From assembly GCA_900554495.1 (NCBI GenBank), contig USHR01000021.1:1-16055 (forward strand): a stretch of 16,055 nucleotides of DNA, given 5' to 3'. Positions 1-6,049 of this stretch are shown one piece after another. This DNA comes from an uncultured Collinsella sp. Lineage in GTDB: Bacteria; Actinomycetota; Coriobacteriia; Coriobacteriales; Coriobacteriaceae. How positions within the stretch are numbered: position 1 is the stretch's first letter; every line of letters begins with the position of its first letter. The notes under the pieces are model-generated. The model saw nothing but the letters and a program-made list of their open reading frames with translations. It was not told where the DNA came from and did no database searches. Position numbers and translations under genes: made by a program.

Positions 1-176
1 AGGACAACGGTCACTTTACGTTTTCGACGCGCGACGACAAAGAGACGCTTCGTGCTGTCCGCAAGTACGTCGACGAGGATAAGCTCGTGCGTTCGCCCGA
101 CTTTATCGATGTGACTGCCAAGGGCGCCAAGAGCATCCCCTCCGTTATCAAAAACCTCTTCCACAAAGGTAACTAG
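1..176 (+). CDS. C-terminal end of an unidentified host gene (partial)
   Basis: An open frame enters from the left edge (first whole codon at 3) and stops at TAG 174-176, giving 57 residues that start DNGHFTFSTRDD and end IKNLFHKGN. It is rich in charged residues, has no membrane segment, and its codon use is that of the GC-rich flank. I do not recognise the family from this fragment. The start lies outside the window. It is treated as real because the frame is open through the edge, uses typical codons, and is followed directly by non-coding repeat DNA. It belongs to the host chromosome, outside the integrated element. Confidence 0.6.
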   Translation, partial: DNGHFTFSTRDDKETLRAVRKYVDEDKLVRSPDFIDVTAKGAKSIPSVIKNLFHKGN

Positions 177-199
177 TCATTAAAGAGCGCCCCCCAAAG

Positions 200-400
200 T
201 GGGACGCAGTTTCCCATGGGGCTCGATTGGGAAAGTGCATCCCAGTTCGAGCGCCGATTCCGGGATGTAGTTTCCGGAACGGGGTCGTTTGGGAAACCGT
301 GTCCCGTTTCGAGCCGAAATTCTGGGACACTGTTTCCAGCGAGGTCCCATTGGGAAAGTTTGACCCAGAATTTGCCTGGATAGTGGGACACACTTTCCGG
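200..400. repeat. Array of seven 17-bp motifs in alternating orientation (about 61-bp period)
   Basis: Seven degenerate copies of TGGGACACAGTTTCCCA or its reverse complement start at 200, 228, 261, 290, 323, 351 and 384. Copies 1, 3, 5 and 7 read TGGGAC..GTTTCC; copies 2, 4 and 6 read TGGGAAA..GTCCC. Start-to-start distances are 28, 33, 29, 33, 28 and 33 bp, so the true unit is a 61-62-bp pair. Each neighbouring pair can fold into a long stem with an 11-16-nt loop. The array fills most of the space between the upstream gene and tRNA-Arg. Frames crossing it are repeat-driven and are not called as genes. Confidence 0.85.
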
Positions 401-460
401 AGGGCTGTTCCACCGCAACTTCGAAGAGTGGCTATACGCTGTATTACAACGGCGTAAATC

Positions 461-469
461 TGCTACACT
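461..469 (+). promoter_or_regulatory. Extended -10 promoter of tRNA-Arg
   Basis: TG at 461-462, one base, then TACACT at 464-469, ending 11 bp before the first tRNA base at 480. No good -35 hexamer lies 16-18 bp upstream (GTATTA at 441-446), so this looks like an extended -10 promoter. Confidence 0.5.
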
Positions 470-479
470 AGTACAACAT

Positions 480-555
480 GCCTCCGTAGCTCAGGGGATA
501 GAGCACCGCTCTCCTAAAGCGGGTGTCGACGGTTCGAATCCGCCCGGGGGCACCA
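480..555 (+). tRNA. tRNA-Arg (anticodon CCT), encoded CCA; integration target
   Basis: A full 76-nt cloverleaf. The acceptor stem 480-486 pairs with 545-551, the D arm is GCTC/GAGC, the anticodon stem CCGCT/AGCGG closes the loop CTCCTAA with anticodon CCT at 513-515, the T loop is TTCGAAT, the discriminator is A552 and CCA is 553-555. The T stem GACGG/CCGCC has an A-C mismatch at its second pair, and acceptor pair 4 is T-G. The 3' part from the anticodon loop onward is the attL repeat, so it was supplied by the integrated element. Confidence 0.95.
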
Positions 556-559
556 GAAG
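511..559 (+). repeat. attL (49-bp direct repeat, copy 1)
   Basis: Begins at the first base of the tRNA anticodon loop (CTCCTAA) and runs 4 nt past the encoded CCA. It is identical to 12934-12982; the bases just outside differ (T510 against C12933, T560 against A12983). A repeat starting at the anticodon loop matches the known habit of many tyrosine recombinases of crossing over there. Confidence 0.93.
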
Positions 560-564
560 TAAAT

Positions 565-602
565 GCAGGTCAGACGGTATAAATCGTCTGACCTGCTTTC
601 TT
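565..602 (+). terminator. Intrinsic terminator after tRNA-Arg, carried by the element
   Basis: A perfect 12-bp stem GCAGGTCAGACG (565-576) / 585-596 with an 8-nt loop is followed by TTTCTT. It lies 10 nt past the CCA end and just inside attL. It therefore replaces the host terminator that integration pushed to the far side of the element (12989-13018). Confidence 0.9.
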
Positions 603-627
603 ATATAAGGGCATCGTTAACGTCAGT

Positions 628-656
628 TGGGTAGAATTTGGGTAGAAAGTTTTTTT
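628..656. repeat. Left arm-type site: two TGGGTAGAA repeats
   Basis: TGGGTAGAA occurs at 628-636 and 639-647 (11-bp period), followed by AGTTTTTTT. The same double motif with the same T-run is found near the right end (12807-12833), with an extra inverted half at 12787-12794. Shared subterminal repeats close to both att sites are typical of integrase or excisionase arm sites. That role is inferred. Confidence 0.6.
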
Positions 657-680
657 GTGAAGGGCTATGCCCAAAGTCCG

Positions 681-850
681 GTTTCCAACCCTTCCCACAG
701 CCTACGGGCTTATAAGAAGCCCTTCGGCCATGGAAAGCGTTGAAAACCTAGGGTGACGCTGCTGTGAGATGGGCGAGTTTCCAACAGCCCCCGGCGTCTT
801 CGGGTTTCGCCTGGGACCCTGCGACACCGTGGACCGTTGAAAACTCGCCC
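681..850 (+). ncRNA. Two tandem foldback units in the leader of the restriction operon (candidate structured RNA)
   Basis: Unit 1 (681-747) and unit 2 (777-844) each start with GTTTCCAAC and end with GTTGAAAAC, 67 and 68 nt long, with the same C-A mismatch in the closing stem. Unit 2 extends to a 15-bp stem (771-785 with 836-850). Each has an inner hairpin (GGGCTT/AAGCCC in unit 1; CCCGGCG/CGCCTGGG with a bulge in unit 2). The 3' halves also share CC-G/A-TGGA before CGTTGAAAAC. No credible reading frame lies here. This accounts for most of the gene-free stretch 556-918. It could be a leader, a small RNA or paired protein-binding sites. Confidence 0.45.
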
Positions 851-872
851 TTCCGCTTGGAAGAGGGCTTTT
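847..872 (+). terminator. Terminator-like hairpin upstream of the MmeI-like gene
   Basis: GCCC-TTCC (847-854), loop GCTT, then GGAA-GA-GGGC (859-868) with a 2-nt bulge, followed by TTTT. The GCCC base of this stem is also the last four bases of the outer arm of foldback unit 2 (836-850). The two structures cannot form together, which would allow attenuation of transcription into the gene at 919. Confidence 0.45.
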
Positions 873-900
873 ACCCCTTAAAATTGTCCGAAAGTGACAA
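857..900 (+). promoter_or_regulatory. Possible promoter and operator of the restriction operon
   Basis: A possible -35 TTGGAA (857-862), 16-bp spacer and -10 TAAAAT (879-884) are followed at once by the inverted repeat TTGTC-N7-GACAA (884-888 / 896-900). That repeat would cover the transcription start and could be a repressor site. The promoter overlaps the terminator-like hairpin. The assignment is tentative. Confidence 0.3.
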
Positions 901-918
901 CGACGCAGGAGGTCCGGT

Positions 919-3747
919 ATGCCTGCCAGCAAGAAAGAGGCAAAAGAGTTCGTCAAGCGGTGGCAGAAGCGCCTTGCCGCCATTCCCGCGGGCTCCAACA
1001 ACGAGCAGCAGGACACGCAAAAGTTCTGGGTAGATCTGCTCATCAACGTCCTGGGCATCCCGTCCAACACCATAGACAGCTTCGTCGACTTCGAGCGGAA
1101 GGTGAGAGGCCGCCGCATCGACGTGTTCGTCTCCGACCACAACTTCCTGTGCGAGCAGAAGTCGTGGGGTATCGACCTCGACAAGCCCGAGCCCAGAAAC
1201 GGCGGCATGGAGACGCCGCTCCAGCAGGCCATGTGGTACGCGCGGCACCTGCCGTACTCCGAGCGCCCCCGCTGGGTGATGACGTGCAACTTCGGGACCT
1301 TTCGCCTTTACGACCTCGACAACGAGCGGCCCGAGGATACCGTGCAGGAGTTCTCCCTCGAAGAGCTCCCGGACAGCCTGTATCTTCTGTCCTTCCTGAC
1401 CTCCAACGAGACGAGCCGCCTGCACAAGGAGCAGCAGCTTTCCATCGAGGCTGGGGCCTACGTCTCCAGGCTCTACAATGCCCTCGCCAAGCAGTACCAC
1501 CACATTGAGGAGAAGGACGAGCGGGCGCAAGAGGAGCAGCGCTCCCTCAACGTGCTCATCACCCGAATCATCTTCCTGCTCTACGCCGAGGACGCCGACC
1601 TCCTGCAATCGCACCAGGCGTTCGGCAGGTACTGCGAGGGAGACCCCGCGAAGCTCCGCCGAAAACTGGTCGATTTGTTTGAGACGATCGACACGCCCCT
1701 AGGGCAGAGGGATGAGTACATGGACGAGGACCTCGCGGCCTTCCCCTACGTGAACGGCGGTCTGTTCGCCGACTCCTCCATCATCGTCCCGCAGATGACC
1801 TCGGAGATCCTCGAGGCCATCGCCGACGCGTCCCAGGACTTCGACTGGCGCGAGATCTCGGGCGTCATCTTCGGCGGCGTGTTCGAGGGCACGCTGAACC
1901 CCGAGACGCGCCACGCCGGGGGCATGCACTACACGAGCGTTGAGAATATCGAGCGCTGCCTCAGGCCACTCTTCCTCGACGAGCTGTGGGATGAACTGCA
2001 CGAGGCCGAGGGCGAGAAGACAGCTGCCAAGCGCAAGCAGGCCCTGGCGAGGCTACACGACAAGGTGGCCTCCATCACCATCGGTGACCCCGCGTGCGGC
2101 TCGGGCAACTTCCTTACCGAGGCGTACCGGCAGCTGCGCACCATCGAGAACCGAATCATCGAGGACGAGCTCAGCGAGGAGACCGGTAACGCGGGGCAGA
2201 CATCCCTCGTCGTTGCGCAGGACAGCCCTGTCCGCGTGTCCCTGGACCAGCTGTACGGCATCGAGATAAACGACTTCGCCGTCTCGGTCGCTAAGACCGC
2301 CCTTTGGATCACCGAGGAGCAGATGCTCCGAAAGACGCAGGAGATATACGTCGGTTATGACTTCGACTTCCTGCCGCTCAGGAGCCTCAGCAACCTCCAT
2401 GAGGGCAACGCCCTCAAGACCGATTGGTCCGAGGTGTTCCCCGATGACCTCACGTACCTCGTGGGCAATCCGCCTTTCCTTGGGGCCCGCAACCAGTCCA
2501 AGGAGCAGAAGGCCGAACTCCTTGAGGTCTTCGACGGCGCGAAGAACGCGGGCAACATCGACTACTGCGGGGCCTGGTACATGAAGGCCGCGAGGTTCAC
2601 GCAAGGGAAGCGCACGCGCTGCGCCCTGGTCTCGACCAACTCGATATGTCAGGGCGAGCAGGTCGCCAACCTCTGGAAACCCTTGCACGACCTGGGTATC
2701 CACATCGACTTCGCGCACAACACGTTCAGGTGGGACAACGAGGCTGCGGACAAGGCACACGTGTTCTGTGTCATCGTCGGGTTCTCCCGCGAGTCGGGGA
2801 CCAAGACGCTCTTCTACCACGTGACCCCGGACAGCGACGAAGAACAGATTCCCACGGCTCGAATCAATGCGTATCTGAAAGACGCCCCTGATGTATTCAT
2901 CTACAGCCGCAGCAAGCCTATTTGTGATGTTCCGGAAATGGGCATCGGAAATAAACCTATTGATGGGGGATTCTATCTGTTTACCGATGAGGAGAAAGAC
3001 GATTTCCTGAAGAAAGAGCCAAAGGCCGAAGGCTTCTTCCATCCATGGCTTGGATCAAAAGAGTTCATTCATGGCTATCATCGCTGGTGCCTGTGGCTTG
3101 GGGAGGCAACCTTCTCAGATTTAAAGCAGCTTCCTGAGTGCAGAAAGAGAGTAGAACAGGTTCGTGAATACAGGCTTGCAAGTAAAAGCGCTGGAACCCG
3201 AAAAATAGCAGATAAGCCAACGAGATTTCACGTTGAGAACATGCCCGAGGGAAGTTCCATCATCATTCCAGAGGTGTCTTCAAGCAGACGGAAACGTGTT
3301 CCAATGGGCTTTGTTGGTCCAGAGATATTTTGCAGCAACAAGGTTAGATTGATACCTAATGCTTCTCTCTATCACTATGGCATACTGCAATCTCAATTCC
3401 ATAATGCATGGGTTAGGATCGTAACCGGAAGATTGAAGGACGATTACCAGTATTCGGCCAATATTGATTACAACAACTTCGTCTGGCCCGAGCCCACGGA
3501 ATCCCAACGCGAGGAAGTCGAGCGTTGCGCCCAAGCCGTGCTCGACGCCCGGGATGCCCAAGAAGGTGCGACGCTCGCGGACATGTACGATCCCAAGAAC
3601 GAGACGTTTTTCCCCGAGCTGATGACAGCGCACAAGGCGCTCGACGCCGCCGTCGAAGCCGCCTATGGCGTCGACTTCGGCGGGGACGAGGAGAAGATAG
3701 TCGCCCATCTTTTCAACCTGTACGCCAAGAAGGTCGGTGAACTATAG
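919..3747 (+). CDS. MmeI-like (type IIL) restriction-modification enzyme: nuclease, DNA methyltransferase and TRD in one chain
   Basis: At 942 aa it is close to MmeI (about 920 aa). The N-terminal nuclease has the PD-(D/E)xK signature D68-X10-E79-Q80-K81, at nearly the MmeI positions. A helical linker (about 150-340) follows. The adenine methyltransferase domain has motif I D390-PACGSGNF and motif IV N517-PPF. A target-recognition domain spans about 645-850, and the C-terminal helical part carries an MYDP..AHKALDAAVEAAYG stretch. Such enzymes methylate one strand of an asymmetric site and cut about 20 nt away, with one TRD setting both activities. The start is ATG 919, 6 nt after AGGAGG (907-912). 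Bases 2860-3475 (TRD) have clearly lower G+C than the rest (hand counts of about 40-50% per 60-base line against 62-63% outside), suggesting TRD exchange. The stop TAG shares its last base with the next gene's GTG. All key motifs are intact, so activity is plausible; specificity is not predictable here. Confidence 0.88.
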   Translation: MPASKKEAKEFVKRWQKRLAAIPAGSNNEQQDTQKFWVDLLINVLGIPSNTIDSFVDFERKVRGRRIDVFVSDHNFLCEQKSWGIDLDKPEPRNGGMETPLQQAMWYARHLPYSERPRWVMTCNFGTFRLYDLDNERPEDTVQEFSLEELPDSLYLLSFLTSNETSRLHKEQQLSIEAGAYVSRLYNALAKQYHHIEEKDERAQEEQRSLNVLITRIIFLLYAEDADLLQSHQAFGRYCEGDPAKLRRKLVDLFETIDTPLGQRDEYMDEDLAAFPYVNGGLFADSSIIVPQMTSEILEAIADASQDFDWREISGVIFGGVFEGTLNPETRHAGGMHYTSVENIERCLRPLFLDELWDELHEAEGEKTAAKRKQALARLHDKVASITIGDPACGSGNFLTEAYRQLRTIENRIIEDELSEETGNAGQTSLVVAQDSPVRVSLDQLYGIEINDFAVSVAKTALWITEEQMLRKTQEIYVGYDFDFLPLRSLSNLHEGNALKTDWSEVFPDDLTYLVGNPPFLGARNQSKEQKAELLEVFDGAKNAGNIDYCGAWYMKAARFTQGKRTRCALVSTNSICQGEQVANLWKPLHDLGIHIDFAHNTFRWDNEAADKAHVFCVIVGFSRESGTKTLFYHVTPDSDEEQIPTARINAYLKDAPDVFIYSRSKPICDVPEMGIGNKPIDGGFYLFTDEEKDDFLKKEPKAEGFFHPWLGSKEFIHGYHRWCLWLGEATFSDLKQLPECRKRVEQVREYRLASKSAGTRKIADKPTRFHVENMPEGSSIIIPEVSSSRRKRVPMGFVGPEIFCSNKVRLIPNASLYHYGILQSQFHNAWVRIVTGRLKDDYQYSANIDYNNFVWPEPTESQREEVERCAQAVLDARDAQEGATLADMYDPKNETFFPELMTAHKALDAAVEAAYGVDFGGDEEKIVAHLFNLYAKKVGEL

Positions 3748-5516
3748 TGCCCAACTCTATCTACAATCCCATATCGCTGGAGGTCGGTAACATCCTGAAG
3801 GATGTTCAGACGGGCAAGATTGGCCTGCCTGATCTGCAACGGCCTTTCGTGTGGGGCAACGAAAAGGTCCGCGACCTGCTTGATTCCATGCTCCGCGGAT
3901 ACCCTATTGGCTATGTGATGCTGTGGGACTCTCCGAGCGACAACGCGGGCAAGAAGTCTGCCATAGGCTCGAACCAAAAGGTGTATGCCGTCCCCAAGTC
4001 CCTTGTCATCGACGGACAGCAGAGGCTCACTGCCCTCTTGAGCTCCCTGTACGGCGTACCCGTGCGAGACAAGAACTTCAGGGAGCGTACGGTGAAGGTC
4101 GCCTACGACCCCATCGCACGCTCATTCAAGAATGCCGACGCCTCGACCGAGAAGGATTCGCGCTATGTGCCCGACGTACACGAGGCCTTCGCGGCGAACC
4201 ACGACAACAAGCTGAGCGCCTATCGCAGGGCGTTCATCAAGCGCCTTAACGAGGCGAATGCCAAAAAGGGAGAACCCGAACTCGATGATGACGGCGAGGA
4301 CGCCGTCGAGAGCGGGCTCAACGCATTACTCGGGCTTGAGCGCTATCTTCTGCCGACGCTGGAGATTTCCGAATCGGCTGACGAGGAGACCGTATCGGAC
4401 ATCTTCGTGCGTGTGAACTCGCAAGGGCAGGCGCTTAAGCAGGATGACTTCATCATGACCCTGCTTTCGGTCTACGAACCTGCCATGAGGGAGCGCATAG
4501 AGGAGTTCTGCGCCATGAGTCATGCGCCCGCAAAGGGCACCTCGTACAACCCGCTCATGACCGTCTCGCCGACGCATATCATTCGCGCCACGGTGGGCGT
4601 GGGGTTCAAGAGGGGTCGCCTGCGTTATGCCTACCAGATTCTTCGCGGGCGAGATCTCAAGACAAAGGAAACGACGCCCGAGACGCGGGCCGAGAACTTT
4701 GCCACGTTCGGTCGCGCCCTCGATCTCGTGCTCGACTTGAACAACTGGCATGCCTTCATCAACACGCTGGCGGAGGCGGGCTACGTCTGTTCCGACCAGG
4801 TGGGGTCGGGCAACGCGCTCATGTTCTGCTATGCGTTCTACCTTATCGGGCGATACGAGTTCGGTATGGAGCCGTTGGCTGTGCGCAGGCTCGTGCGGCG
4901 CTGGTATTTCGCCGCAGCCATAACGGGGCTCTATGTGGGGTCCTTCGAATCCGAGTTCGAGCAGCAGCTTAACGACGTCTCGCGCCTTGAGACCGCCGAT
5001 GAGTTCCGGGCGTACTTCGACCGTAGGCTCGCCGCCATCATGACGGACGACTATTTCTCCATCACGCTGCCCAGCTCCCTCGACGCAAACGAGGCGGCGG
5101 GCCCGACCTGGTGGGGCTTCGTCGCGGCTCAGGTCGTGCTCGGTGCCAAGGCGCTGTTCAGCACGGCCCCGCTGTCCCAGCTCCTGCTCATGGGCTCGTC
5201 GGGCTCGAAGAAGGCGCTGGACAAACACCACCTGTTCCCGGACAACTACCTGAAGTCTAGGGGCTACCTCTCGCAGCGCAGCAACAGGGGCAACTTCACC
5301 CTCGTGGACTACCAGAACAACATCTACATCTCGGACGACGCCCCGAGCGAGTACGTCAGGAAGTACCGCGACTCGCTGGGGGAGGACGAGTATCGCCGCA
5401 ACTGCGAGGAGCATGCCCTGCCTGTTGGGTTTGAGGACCTCGATTACGAGGAGTTCCTAGGCAAGCGAAGGCAGCTTATGGGCGAGCTGGTGAAGAGGGC
5501 CTACGAGCGGCTTTAG
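3747..5516 (+). CDS. DUF262-DUF1524 (GmrSD-like HNH) nuclease, translationally coupled to the MmeI-like enzyme
   Basis: 589 aa. The N-terminal DUF262 domain (GmrS/ParB-like, about 1-240) has LPDLQRPFVW (about 27-36), the nucleotide-binding signature I88-D-G-Q-Q-R93 and RVNSQGQALK (222-231). The C-terminal part (about 440-575) has a DUF1524 HNH-type core: K493-H494-H495-L-F-P498, then GNFTLVDYQNN and APSEYVRKY. GmrSD, BrxU and SspE proteins of this fold restrict modified or foreign DNA in an NTP-dependent way. The GTG start at 3747 overlaps the upstream TAG by 1 nt, and no ATG better placed is seen, so the two products are probably made together. Partnership with a type IIL enzyme rather than as a stand-alone type IV enzyme is the unusual feature. 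Whether it needs the methyl mark, or acts as a back-up nuclease, cannot be told from sequence. Confidence 0.85.
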   Translation: MPNSIYNPISLEVGNILKDVQTGKIGLPDLQRPFVWGNEKVRDLLDSMLRGYPIGYVMLWDSPSDNAGKKSAIGSNQKVYAVPKSLVIDGQQRLTALLSSLYGVPVRDKNFRERTVKVAYDPIARSFKNADASTEKDSRYVPDVHEAFAANHDNKLSAYRRAFIKRLNEANAKKGEPELDDDGEDAVESGLNALLGLERYLLPTLEISESADEETVSDIFVRVNSQGQALKQDDFIMTLLSVYEPAMRERIEEFCAMSHAPAKGTSYNPLMTVSPTHIIRATVGVGFKRGRLRYAYQILRGRDLKTKETTPETRAENFATFGRALDLVLDLNNWHAFINTLAEAGYVCSDQVGSGNALMFCYAFYLIGRYEFGMEPLAVRRLVRRWYFAAAITGLYVGSFESEFEQQLNDVSRLETADEFRAYFDRRLAAIMTDDYFSITLPSSLDANEAAGPTWWGFVAAQVVLGAKALFSTAPLSQLLLMGSSGSKKALDKHHLFPDNYLKSRGYLSQRSNRGNFTLVDYQNNIYISDDAPSEYVRKYRDSLGEDEYRRNCEEHALPVGFEDLDYEEFLGKRRQLMGELVKRAYERL

Positions 5517-5674
5517 GTCTCCATTGTGGATCGGGGAGAGGTTACTGCCGACTCCTCCCCGACGCGCAGGTCGAGAGGGCCGAGGCGTGGCAATCGGCCT
5601 TGCGGCCGATAGGTCCCGCTTATGGGCGGGACCCCCGCGACGCACGGCGTCGCTCTCGCTGCGGCTCCCTGGCA

Positions 5675-5843
5675 ACGCTCCCCAGGGTCGCGTTTCGTCC
5701 GCCTCCGCTCACGCCGGCCCAGCCCGCCGAACGGCTGCGCTCGATGGCTTCCAGAAGTCGCCATCGCTCCGCCGTGGTCGCCGGGCTGGGCCTCTCGCGC
5801 CGGGTCGCCGAGCGCCGTCGTGCGACGCTCCCCAGGGTCGCGT
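5675..5843 (+). repeat. 19-bp direct repeat, 150 bp apart
   Basis: ACGCTCCCCAGGGTCGCGT occurs exactly at 5675-5693 and 5825-5843. Both copies lie in the structured non-coding region near the candidate oriT. They may be protein-binding sites or the product of a local duplication; the sequence between them shows no other clear repeat. Confidence 0.75.
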
Positions 5844-5915
5844 CTCCTCGGCGTCGGTTCAACCGGCGCTCACCTGCCCGGGCTCGCGTTGCCTTGGGCA
5901 ACCGGCTCGCTCCGT

Positions 5916-5969
5916 GCAGGCAAGATATGGATTCCGTTGCACGGAATCATCTTGCCCGCCTGCGGCGGG
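5916..5969. other. Candidate oriT: inverted repeat with MOBP/IncP-like nic sequence
   Basis: A long hairpin has arms GCAAGAT-ATG-GATTCCGT (5920-5937) and ACGGAATC-ATCTTGC (5941-5955), a TGC loop and a 3-nt bulge, followed by CCCGCC-TGC-GGCGGG (5955-5969). The plus strand has CATCTTG^C at 5948-5955 followed by CCGC. This resembles the RP4/IncP nic context ATCCTG^CCCG with one C-to-T change. The minus strand has TATCTTG^C at 5927-5920. Only about 100 bp separates it from the end of the MOBP relaxase gene. The assignment is from memory of IncP oriT and is unconfirmed. Confidence 0.5.
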
Positions 5970-6010
5970 ACGGCGAACCGCTCCGAGGTCGCTCTCACCG
6001 AAGGGCAAAA

Positions 6011-6043
6011 GAAGGGGCCGGAACGCCTGTTGCGTCCCGGCCC
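6011..6043 (-). terminator. Terminator of the mobilization operon
   Basis: Read on the minus strand, just after the relaxase stop, GGGCCGGGACGC pairs with GCGTTCCGGCCC (6032-6043 with 6015-6026, one mismatch, 5-nt loop), followed by CTTCTTTTG. Confidence 0.75.
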
Positions 6044-6049
6044 AAATGC

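Larger units (their letters stand above)
5517..6010. other. GC-rich structured non-coding region between cargo and mobilization genes
   Basis: About 490 bp with no credible gene; long plus-strand frames here run on antisense into the relaxase gene and carry no recognisable domain. It holds a series of hairpins: CGGGGAG/CTCCCCG (5532-5561), ATCGGCC/GGCCGAT (5593-5610), GGTCCCGC/GCGGGACC (5612-5633), CCCTGG/CCAGGG (5667-5687), GTTGCC/GGCAAC (about 5888-5902) and the oriT-like structure 5916-5969. None has a good T-run, so they are not obvious terminators of the DUF262 gene. Confidence 0.6.

Noticed and set aside
200..400. CRISPR-like array
   Set aside because: Motifs alternate in orientation, are degenerate and only 17 bp, gaps are 11-16 bp, and no cas gene is nearby.
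148..457. Small frames on both strands across the left intergenic region
   Set aside because: They are created by the alternating 17-bp repeats, have no ribosome site and no family resemblance.
3747..5516. DUF262 protein as an ordinary stand-alone type IV enzyme
   Set aside because: Not excluded, but the stop-start overlap with the MmeI-like gene makes an independent role less likely.
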